Shown one piece after another: positions 58,039 through 64,000 of a DNA stretch of 64,000 bases (its first letter is position 1; each line of letters opens with the position of its first letter). The notes beneath the pieces were generated by a model. That model made no database searches. It had not been told where the DNA came from and saw only the letters and a program-made list of their open reading frames with translations. The stretch covers positions 310,001-374,000 of the forward strand of contig NZ_JAKWFK010000003.1 in the NCBI RefSeq assembly GCF_029522115.1, given 5' to 3'. This DNA is from Trinickia sp. Y13 (lineage in GTDB: Bacteria; Pseudomonadota; Gammaproteobacteria; Burkholderiales; Burkholderiaceae). A program made the position numbers and the translations under genes.

Positions 58039-58989
58039 ATGACATCCGATACCCGCTATCCGCGCGATTTGATCGGCTACGGCCGTCAACCGGTTCAAGC
58101 CGACTGGCCCGCAGGCGCACGCATCGCTGTCCAGTTCGTGCTCAATTACGAGGAGGGCGGTGAGAACTGCGTCTTGCACGGCGATCCGGCTTCGGAGCAG
58201 TTTCTCTCCGAGATCGTCGGCGCCGCCGCCTATCCTGCCCGGCATATGAGCATGGAGTCGATCTACGAGTACGGCTCGCGGGCGGGGGTCTGGCGCATCT
58301 TGCGCGAGTTCGAAAAACGCCGCTTGCCGCTGACGGTGTTCGGCGTGGGCATGGCGATCGAACGCAATCCGGAAGCGGCGCGCGCGTTCGTCGAGTTGGG
58401 CCACGAGGTCGCGTGCCATGGGTGGCGGTGGATCCACTACCAAGATATGCCGCCCGAGCGCGAGGCCGAACATATGCGGTTGGGGATGGAGGCGATCGAG
58501 CGTGTCACTGGTGTTCGGCCGCTTGGCTGGTATACGGGGCGAGATAGCCCGAGCACGCGCCGGCTCGTCGCCGAATACGGCGGCTTCCTTTACGACTCGG
58601 ACTATTACGGCGACGACCTGCCGTTTTGGACGCAGGTTCGGGTGACGGGGGGAGAAGAGCGGCCGCAACTGATCGTGCCATATACGCTCGATACGAACGA
58701 TATGCGCTTCGCGACACCGCAAGGGTTCAACACGGCCGATCACTTCTTCACTTATCTGCGCGATGCGTTCGACGTGCTCTATGAAGAGGGCGACGAAGCG
58801 CCGAAGATGCTGTCGGTTGGGATGCACTGCCGGCTGTTGGGCCGACCCGGGCGCTTTAGGGCATTGCAGCGTTTTCTCGACCACATCGAAAAGCACGATC
58901 GCGTATGGGTGGCCCGCCGTGTCGACATTGCACGCCACTGGCGTGCGCGCCATCCCTTTGAGCCACAGACCGCCCGCTGCGCCGAATGA
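58039..58989 (+). CDS. puuE: Allantoinase PuuE (polysaccharide-deacetylase fold)
   Basis: Metal-independent allantoinase of the NodB-like fold opening the hydantoin ring of S-allantoin to allantoate. 316 residues from ATG 58039. Landmarks are YPRDLIGYGRQPVQADWPAG, VQFVLNYEEGGENCVLHGD, AYPARHMSMESIYEYGSRAG, HEVACHGWRWIHYQDM and GRDSPSTRRLVAEYGG. The stop overlaps the uraD start by four bases. Confidence 0.93.
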   Translation: MTSDTRYPRDLIGYGRQPVQADWPAGARIAVQFVLNYEEGGENCVLHGDPASEQFLSEIVGAAAYPARHMSMESIYEYGSRAGVWRILREFEKRRLPLTVFGVGMAIERNPEAARAFVELGHEVACHGWRWIHYQDMPPEREAEHMRLGMEAIERVTGVRPLGWYTGRDSPSTRRLVAEYGGFLYDSDYYGDDLPFWTQVRVTGGEERPQLIVPYTLDTNDMRFATPQGFNTADHFFTYLRDAFDVLYEEGDEAPKMLSVGMHCRLLGRPGRFRALQRFLDHIEKHDRVWVARRVDIARHWRARHPFEPQTARCAE

Positions 58990-59507
58990 AGCCGATGCGA
59001 TACACGCTGGAACAACTCAATACGATGCCGCCCGAGGCGTTCGAGGCCGCGCTCTCGGGTATTTTCGAACATTCGCCGTGGGTGGCCGAGCGCGCGGCTC
59101 GAAGGCGGCCGTTTGGCAGCATCGATGCGCTTTATGCGGCGATGTGCGAGATCGTCGCCGATGCAGGCGCCGAGCGCCAGCTCGCCCTGATCGATGCCCA
59201 CCCGGAACTGGCCGGCAAGGCGGCGGTGCAAGGGCAGTTGACTGCCGAATCGACGCGCGAGCAAAGCGGCGCGGGTCTCGCGCATTGCTCGCAAGAAGAG
59301 TTCGACACGCTTCAGCGCTTGAACGAGGCCTACCGCGAAAAGTTCGGCTTTCCGTTCATTTTGGCCGTGCGCGGCTACGACCGCGCGGGCGTGATCGCGA
59401 ATTTCGAAGCGCGCTTGAACAACGCACGCTCGGACGAGTTGCGCACGAGCTTGGAGCAGATTTACCGCATCGCCCGCTTTCGGATCGACGATCTCGTGAC
59501 CGGGTAA
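58986..59507 (+). CDS. uraD: OHCU decarboxylase
   Basis: Decarboxylates 2-oxo-4-hydroxy-4-carboxy-5-ureidoimidazoline to S-allantoin. 173 residues. The catalytic histidine is H72 in DAHPELAGKAA; FEHSPWVAERAA and FGFPFILAVRGYDRAGVIANF complete the family signature. Translationally coupled to puuE. The enzyme that normally precedes it, 5-hydroxyisourate hydrolase, is not encoded in the window. Confidence 0.94.
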   Translation: MKPMRYTLEQLNTMPPEAFEAALSGIFEHSPWVAERAARRRPFGSIDALYAAMCEIVADAGAERQLALIDAHPELAGKAAVQGQLTAESTREQSGAGLAHCSQEEFDTLQRLNEAYREKFGFPFILAVRGYDRAGVIANFEARLNNARSDELRTSLEQIYRIARFRIDDLVTG

Positions 59508-59651
59508 GCGCGCAATCGTGCGAACGGCCTATGGCGAACTGCCGGCCGCAGCCGGTGGCCGCTCCCCGCCCCCGAGCGCACTCGCCGATGCGTGGATACG
59601 CCGTTTCGATTGGCACTACGAACGCAATGACAGACACGAAGGACGACAACC

Positions 59652-60665
59652 ATGGCTCTTCCTATTCTCGACCCTAACGCGCCCGACTTCACCCGTCGCT
59701 ACGTCAACCTGGCCGATCCGCGACTGGGCGCGCAGGCGCTCGAAGCAAGCGACGAATTCTTCGCGCCGAAAGAGCGCATGCTCAATGCCGAGCCGGCCGT
59801 ATTCATTCCGGGCAAATACGACGATCACGGCAAATGGATGGACGGCTGGGAGACGCGCCGCAAGCGCACGACGGGATACGACTGGTGCATCGTGAAACTG
59901 GCGCGCGCGGGCGTCGTCATGGGCTTGGACATCGACACCAGCCATTTCACCGGCAACTTCCCGCCGGCCGCGTCGGTCGAGGCCGCCTATGTCCCGGGCG
60001 GTGCGCAACCGGACGGCGACACCGACTGGCGCGAGATCGTGCCCTCGACGACGCTACAGGGCAATAGTCATCACTACCTCGGGGTTGCGGACGCGCGTGC
60101 GTATACGCACGTGCGGTTGAATCTGTACCCCGACGGCGGCGTGGCGCGGTTGCGCGTATACGGGCAGCCACAGGTCGATTGGGCCGCGGCGGCGCGCAAC
60201 ACGTCGGTCGATCTCGCGGCGATGGAAAACGGCGCGTATATCGTAGCCGCTAACAACCAACATTTCGGCTCGGCCTCGAATCTGTTGATGCCTGGCCGCG
60301 GCGTGAATATGGGCGACGGCTGGGAGACGCGGCGGCGCCGCGAGCCCGGCAACGATTGGGCCATCGTCGCGCTGGCCCGGCCCGGCACGATTACGAAGAT
60401 CGAGGTCGACACGGCTTTCTTCAAAGGCAACTTCCCCGATCGCTGCTCGATTCAGGCGGCATGCGTCAAAGGCGGCACCGACAGCTCGCTCGTGACGCAA
60501 TCCATGTTTTGGCCGACGTTGCTCGGCGAGCAGAAGCTGCAGATGGACAAGCAGCATTTCTTCGAAGCGGAGCTGGCTGCGATCGGCCCCGTCACCCATC
60601 TTCGCTTGAACATCATTCCCGATGGCGGCGTGTCGCGACTGCGCGCTTGGGGCGAATTGGCATGA
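59652..60665 (+). CDS. alc: Allantoicase
   Basis: Hydrolyses allantoate to ureidoglycolate and urea. 337 residues built of two similar jelly-roll halves. The repeated motif [13 protein letters not shown] in the first half matches [17 protein letters not shown] in the second, each followed by a DxxxFxGNFP segment ([32 protein letters not shown]). Overlaps allA by four bases. Confidence 0.94.
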   Translation: MALPILDPNAPDFTRRYVNLADPRLGAQALEASDEFFAPKERMLNAEPAVFIPGKYDDHGKWMDGWETRRKRTTGYDWCIVKLARAGVVMGLDIDTSHFTGNFPPAASVEAAYVPGGAQPDGDTDWREIVPSTTLQGNSHHYLGVADARAYTHVRLNLYPDGGVARLRVYGQPQVDWAAAARNTSVDLAAMENGAYIVAANNQHFGSASNLLMPGRGVNMGDGWETRRRREPGNDWAIVALARPGTITKIEVDTAFFKGNFPDRCSIQAACVKGGTDSSLVTQSMFWPTLLGEQKLQMDKQHFFEAELAAIGPVTHLRLNIIPDGGVSRLRAWGELA

Positions 60666-61189
60666 ACGGCGTCCATACGAATTCGCTGACGATCGAGCCG
60701 CTCACGCGGGCGGCGTTCGCGCCCTTTGGCGACGTCATCGAGCTAGAGAGCGCTCGTCAGATTCCGATCAACTCGGGCACGACGATGCGTTACCACGATC
60801 TCGCCCGCGTGGACGTGGGCGATGGCGGAGGGCGGCCGCTCGTCAATGTGTTTCGCGGCCAACCGCGCACTTTGCCATTCGAAGTGACGATGCTCGAGCG
60901 CCATCCCCTAGGCTCCCAGGCATTTTTGCCGATGATGGACCGTCCCTATCTGGTCGTGGTCGCGCCGGCGGGCCCGCTCGCGCCAGACGCAGTCCGCGCT
61001 TTCGTCACGCGTGGATGGCAAGGCGTCAACTACGCAAAAGGGGTTTGGCACCATCCGTTGATCGCGCTCGATGCGATCAGCGATTTCATCGTGATCGACC
61101 GTGGCGGCGAAGGCGCCAACTGCGACGAACAGGTTCTGCCCGAGTCGCTGTGGCTGACGCAGGAGGCGATGGCGGCGGCTCAGCGATAA
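60662..61189 (+). CDS. allA: Ureidoglycolate lyase
   Basis: Splits ureidoglycolate into glyoxylate and urea, ending the allantoin route. 175 residues, cupin fold. [20 protein letters not shown], the central [20 protein letters not shown] and the WHHPLIALD motif are diagnostic. The ATG at 60662 overlaps the alc stop. A strong terminator lies 25 bases after its stop. Confidence 0.93.
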   Translation: MNGVHTNSLTIEPLTRAAFAPFGDVIELESARQIPINSGTTMRYHDLARVDVGDGGGRPLVNVFRGQPRTLPFEVTMLERHPLGSQAFLPMMDRPYLVVVAPAGPLAPDAVRAFVTRGWQGVNYAKGVWHHPLIALDAISDFIVIDRGGEGANCDEQVLPESLWLTQEAMAAAQR

Positions 61190-61213
61190 CAGGACTGCAT
61201 CGGCCCGCGCGAT

Positions 61214-61243
61214 AACGCCCGCATTGCCATGCGGGCGTTTTTA
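61214..61243 (+). terminator. Terminator after allA
   Basis: AACGCCCGCA (61214-61223), loop TTGCCA, TGCGGGCGTT (61230-61239), then a T run. Perfect ten-pair stem ending the puuE-uraD-alc-allA operon. Confidence 0.88.
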
Positions 61244-61393
61244 CATGCATGGGCATATGAGGCAGCCGAGGCGTAGCCCTGCGGAACATCGGTCGTAGGA
61301 AAAGGCTGACAAGCGCGCTGCCACGTATTACGCGAGGTTCAGCGCACGCTGATTTGTTTTGATGCGACGCTCGCCGATACTTTGATCACAGGA

Positions 61394-61401
61394 AAACGTT
61401 T
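61394..61401. promoter_or_regulatory. AAACGTTT site before the 46-codon ORF
   Basis: AAACGTTT, a perfect eight-base palindrome (context GGAAAACGTTTCGC) 57 bases before the small ORF. It resembles the core of LacI/PurR-family operators and recurs before the FlhD-like gene. Confidence 0.35.
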
Positions 61402-61457
61402 CGCGCCGGGCATCCCGGCACCGACGTTCCGGACTTCGAATCACAGGAGAGATCGCC

Positions 61458-61598
61458 ATGAGCCGCTTCGCCCAAGACCTCCTCGAGCTGCAACGCCTTT
61501 GCCTTGGCGGTTCAGGTGCGCTCACGCAACACCTGCTGCGCGAGATCGCTTGCAACCTGATCGCCGCCGGGGTTGCCGACCAACGCGGTGGCTGCTAA
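61458..61598 (+). CDS. Small ORF, 46 residues, unknown
   Basis: Starts MSRFAQDLLELQRLCLGG and ends VADQRGGC. AGGAGA (61445-61450) is seven bases before the ATG, an ideal ribosome-binding site. The product would be an amphipathic helical peptide with three cysteines and no membrane segment. I do not recognise a family. It precedes the FlhD-like gene by 135 bases and may be co-regulated with it. Confidence 0.5.
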   Translation: MSRFAQDLLELQRLCLGGSGALTQHLLREIACNLIAAGVADQRGGC

Positions 61599-61616
61599 TT
61601 TCGTCTGGCCCCAAAA

Positions 61617-61628
61617 GCAAACGTTTGC
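61617..61628. promoter_or_regulatory. PurR-box-like palindrome before the FlhD-like gene
   Basis: GCAAACGTTTGC is a perfect 12-base palindrome identical to the core of the E. coli PurR operator. It lies 105 bases before the FlhD-like start codon. LacI-family operators share this core, so the binder is not identified. Confidence 0.5.
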
Positions 61629-61732
61629 GCGCACGACACTTTTCGCGACGGAACAGCGGTTTGTTTTGCTTTCGATTGCCCTACATCCGTCGATCTTTTA
61701 TCCGAATCACAAAGCCCCTGGCAGAGACAGTC

Positions 61733-62023
61733 ATGAACGGTAGCGAGACCCTCGAATCGATCCGCGAAATCAACCTGTCGTATCTCTCGCTCGCGCAGCG
61801 CCTATTGCGCGCGGACCGAGAAGCAGGCGTGCAACGGCTGGGGTTGTCGACCCAGGTGGCCGACATCATCGTGGACTTATCAGGCCCGCAGATGCTCAAG
61901 CTGGCCGGATGCGATCAGCTCGTATGCTTCTTCCGCTTCAACGACCGCTCGATGTTCACCGCGTTGACGCCGCCGGCCGCACGCGTCCCGGAAGCGCAAG
62001 GGCTCGACACGCAGGCCGCGTGA
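61733..62023 (+). CDS. FlhD-like transcriptional regulator, orphan
   Basis: 96 residues matching FlhD, half of the flagellar master regulator FlhD4C2: IREINLSYLSLAQRLLRAD and LAGCDQLVCFFRFNDRSMF align with the E. coli segments INLSYLLLAQRL and NQLVCHFRFD. The C-terminus is shorter than the usual 105-119 residues and no flhC follows, so it is a stand-alone paralogue rather than the flagellar operon. Start chosen at ATG 61733; the ribosome-binding site is weak (GCAGAGA). Confidence 0.78.
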   Translation: MNGSETLESIREINLSYLSLAQRLLRADREAGVQRLGLSTQVADIIVDLSGPQMLKLAGCDQLVCFFRFNDRSMFTALTPPAARVPEAQGLDTQAA

Positions 62024-62170
62024 CGCGCGCCGCGTGCAGTGCGGCGCCGCGAGCAGTTACCGTGGCGCTTTCCTCGGCCGTCTAGCTAACGCTTGCCCCG
62101 CGCCGGGTGCCGGAACGATGATCGGCGGTAACATTGAACGCTCGATCCACAACGTTCATAAGCTCGGCCG

Positions 62171-62635
62171 ATGAATGCATTTTTCTGGTGGCTTCTCAAT
62201 ATAGGCGTGCCGATCGCCGGGCCCGTATGCATGCTCGGACTGTTTTCCGTCACGCACGGCAAAGGGGTGGCGCGCCTCTTGATTTACGAGTCGCTCAAGG
62301 GTGGGCAACTTCTCTGGTCCGCCATCGCCATTTCGGCGACGGCAATCTACGAGAGCGCAACCGTGCTTGAACGACGGGCGGGGCCGGCCCCCTTATTCGA
62401 ACTTGCGATCGCTGCGTTTCTGATGATCGCCTTTACCTGTTCGATGCTCGTGATGCTCGTCACGCTCAAGCAACACGACGACCGGACGCTGGCCTACGCC
62501 CGCCGCCGGACGCAAGCCGCATGGCCGCTCTCGACGGACCTGCGGCTGCCTGAAGACGCCACGGTGAGCACGTCCGTGTGGCTGACTGGCGCCGCCGCGT
62601 TGCTGTTCGGCGCATTACATATGATTGTAAGCTGA
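62171..62635 (+). CDS. Hypothetical integral membrane protein
   Basis: 154 residues with four hydrophobic stretches: FFWWLLNIGVPIAGPVCMLG, LLWSAIAISATAIY, LFELAIAAFLMIAFTCSMLV and VWLTGAAALLFGALHMIV. A charged loop lies between the third and fourth (KQHDDRTLAYARRRTQ). No family recognised. Stands alone between the FlhD-like gene and the 43-codon ORF. Confidence 0.65.
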   Translation: MNAFFWWLLNIGVPIAGPVCMLGLFSVTHGKGVARLLIYESLKGGQLLWSAIAISATAIYESATVLERRAGPAPLFELAIAAFLMIAFTCSMLVMLVTLKQHDDRTLAYARRRTQAAWPLSTDLRLPEDATVSTSVWLTGAAALLFGALHMIVS

Positions 62636-62647
62636 TTGAAGGGAATG

Positions 62648-62656
62648 TGTTACACT
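62648..62656 (+). promoter_or_regulatory. Extended -10 for the 43-codon ORF
   Basis: TGTTACACT: a TG-N extended -10 with TACACT, 20-odd bases before the small ORF. No convincing -35 at the usual distance (TTGTAA at 62625-62630 is 20 bases away). Confidence 0.4.
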
Positions 62657-62678
62657 TGGGCACCTTGAAGGAGGAATG

Positions 62679-62810
62679 ATGAACAGGCTACTCAATTTCG
62701 TCGGGTCCCAAGAGAACATTGAGCGCTTCGCTGTCCGTTGGAGTGCAGGCGTGTCCATTTTTGCCGTAGCGACGGCTGCCGTGATTGCGGCGGTTGCGCT
62801 GTTCAAATAA
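62679..62810 (+). CDS. Small membrane protein, 43 residues
   Basis: Very strong ribosome-binding site AAGGAGGA (62668-62675) before two ATG codons (62676 and 62679). The second is preferred by spacing, though both sit close to the site. The peptide has a charged first half (NFVGSQENIERFAVRWS) and one membrane segment (AGVSIFAVATAAVIAAVALF) ending in a lysine. Followed by a good terminator, so it is a complete one-gene transcription unit. No known family. Confidence 0.65.
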   Translation: MNRLLNFVGSQENIERFAVRWSAGVSIFAVATAAVIAAVALFK

Positions 62811-62866
62811 GCGCAACGCTGCAGCGATAAGCGCCCCGTTTTCGCTGCGTCGGTTCGGCTCGTTTC

Positions 62867-62905
62867 AGCCCCTTCGGCCTGTATTGGCCCAAGGGGCTTT
62901 CTTTT
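62867..62905 (+). terminator. Terminator after the 43-codon ORF
   Basis: AGCCCCTT (62867-62874) pairs with AAGGGGCT (62891-62898), with an inner GGCC/GGCC stem, followed by TTCTTTT. Confidence 0.75.
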
Positions 62906-62959
62906 GTCCGGCGCGCTTGCCGCGATTGCACCGCGAGCGCGGCGACGGCGTCCAAACGG

Positions 62960-64000
62960 CTAGTGCTGCGTGCGCGCGTTGAACCAGGCGGCCACCTTTT
63001 CGCGCTCCGCGCTCGTCATCTGAGTGACGTTGCCTAGCGGCATCGCTTTGAGCACCACCGCCTGTTGATACAGCCGCTGCGCATTCTTCGAAATCTCGCC
63101 TGGCGAATCTAAGAGGACGCCCGCCGGCGCGCTGCCCATCATCGTGGGGTGCGCCGAGTGGCAAGCGACGCAGCGCTGCTGCAAGATCGGCTCGATGTCG
63201 GCGAGTTTGACGACGGGCATGTTGGCCGCCTGCGCTGGTTGGGCCATGGGCTTGGGCAGCGTAACGGCCAATGCCGCAGCCAGCAGGGCGACGCCGCCCG
63301 CGGGGAGATACCACAACACGCGTCCGCGATGGCGCATGACGAAAAACTGACGAATCAGCGCACCGGCGAGCATGATGACGGCCAGCACGGCCCAGTTATA
63401 GGGGTGCGTGTACGTCATCGCATAGTGGTTCGACAGCATTGCGAACACCACCGGGAGCGTGAAGTACGTGTTATGCACGGAGCGCTGCTTTCCGCGTTTC
63501 CCGTATACCGGATTGGGCGCGTTCCCCTCGAGCATGGCGTTCACCATCTTGCGCTGCCCCGGGATGATGACGAAGAACACGTTGGCCGACATGATCGTGG
63601 CCAGCATCGCGCCTACGATCAGGTATGCGGCACGGCCAGCGAACACATGACAAGCGAGCCATGCGGCAGAGAGCACGTAAAGGCCGACGATCGCGCCGAG
63701 CAGGCGATCATTGTGGCCCAACAGCCGACAAAGCGAGTCGTAGACGATCCAGCCCGCGGCCAAGAAACCGAGTGCAGCCGCGATCGCGACGACAGGCCCC
63801 ATATCGAGCACGTTTTTGTCGATGAGATAGGTTTGGGGGGAACAAAGATAGAGCACGATGAACAAGCCGAATCCCGACATCCAGGTCGTATAGGACGGCC
63901 ATTTCGACCAGTGCAGGTCCTCCGGCATTTGCGCAGGCGCGACCATGTACTTTTGCATGTGATAGAAGCCTCCGCCATGCACATGCCACAACTCGCCGAA
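62960..64000 (-). CDS. puuD: Urate hydroxylase PuuD (membrane oxidase with cytochrome c domain), partial
   Basis: Oxidises urate to 5-hydroxyisourate at the inner membrane. The 5' end lies beyond the window; the frame stays open to the last base (FGELWHVHGGGFYHMQKYM), so the true start is upstream. About seven membrane segments precede a C-terminal periplasmic cytochrome c domain with the heme motif CVACH (in LQQRCVACHSAHP) and an axial-ligand candidate methionine in KAMPLGNVTQM. The N-terminal DUF989 part with a C-terminal c-type heme domain is the known PuuD layout. It supplies the first step for uraD, puuE, alc and allA. Confidence 0.92.
   Translation of the reverse strand, partial: FGELWHVHGGGFYHMQKYMVAPAQMPEDLHWSKWPSYTTWMSGFGLFIVLYLCSPQTYLIDKNVLDMGPVVAIAAALGFLAAGWIVYDSLCRLLGHNDRLLGAIVGLYVLSAAWLACHVFAGRAAYLIVGAMLATIMSANVFFVIIPGQRKMVNAMLEGNAPNPVYGKRGKQRSVHNTYFTLPVVFAMLSNHYAMTYTHPYNWAVLAVIMLAGALIRQFFVMRHRGRVLWYLPAGGVALLAAALAVTLPKPMAQPAQAANMPVVKLADIEPILQQRCVACHSAHPTMMGSAPAGVLLDSPGEISKNAQRLYQQAVVLKAMPLGNVTQMTSAEREKVAAWFNARTQH

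Overview
The window is a GC-rich chromosomal segment from a betaproteobacterium, most likely of the family Burkholderiaceae (Burkholderia/Paraburkholderia/Trinickia type). This rests on gene order (glnD-map / rpsB-tsf-pyrH-frr-uppS-cdsA-dxr-rseP-bamA-skp-lpxD-fabZ-lpxA-lpxB-rnhB), on protein sequences that read like Burkholderia orthologues, and on strong G/C third-position bias. I assigned it from recognised families only and ran no search.

Left third (1-19.7 kb), core housekeeping. glnD and map are read leftwards. From 3.6 kb a long rightward superoperon carries translation (rpsB, tsf, frr), UMP kinase (pyrH), isoprenoid and phospholipid synthesis (uppS, cdsA, dxr), envelope biogenesis (rseP, bamA, skp), lipid A synthesis (lpxD, fabZ, lpxA, lpxB) and rnhB. 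An RNA methyltransferase gene follows.

19.8-31.4 kb, more core genes. ppsR and ppsA are divergent, with a long inverted repeat in the ppsA leader. Then come an NfeD/SPFH membrane pair, smpB opposite ratA-rnfH, a DMT-type exporter, and guaB - membrane protein - guaA.

31.35-34.41 kb, a probable small integrated segment. The last codons of guaA (GAGTGGGAGTGAGG) recur perfectly about 3.0 kb downstream. Between the copies lie an AT-richer hairpin region, a beheaded RIO-type kinase gene, a YheS-like ABC-F ATPase gene and about 600 bp without a recognisable gene. No integrase remains.

34.4-45.1 kb, acetoin catabolism. A diguanylate cyclase gene points away from a sigma-54 activator gene (acoR). 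A good -24/-12 promoter then precedes acoX-acoA-acoB-acoC, a 2,3-butanediol-dehydrogenase-like gene and a lipoate-ligase-like gene. The set would oxidise 2,3-butanediol to acetoin, cleave acetoin to acetaldehyde and acetyl-CoA, and possibly lipoylate its own E2 subunit.

45.1-54.5 kb, mixed accessory genes: PLP aminotransferase, MFS transporter with DeoR regulator, a small monooxygenase-like protein, a solute-binding-like protein without signal peptide, a LysR/quinone-oxidoreductase divergent pair, two small conserved-looking proteins, tadA and ldcA.

54.7-64 kb, urate/allantoin degradation. It holds a GntR (FadR-type) regulator with two identical palindromic operators, an NCS1 permease, a hydantoin/allantoin racemase, puuE, uraD, alc and allA, and at the far right puuD (urate oxidation), cut by the window edge. 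Between allA and puuD are an orphan FlhD-like regulator, two small SD-preceded ORFs (46 and 43 codons) and a small membrane protein. No tRNA, rRNA, CRISPR array or intact insertion sequence was seen.
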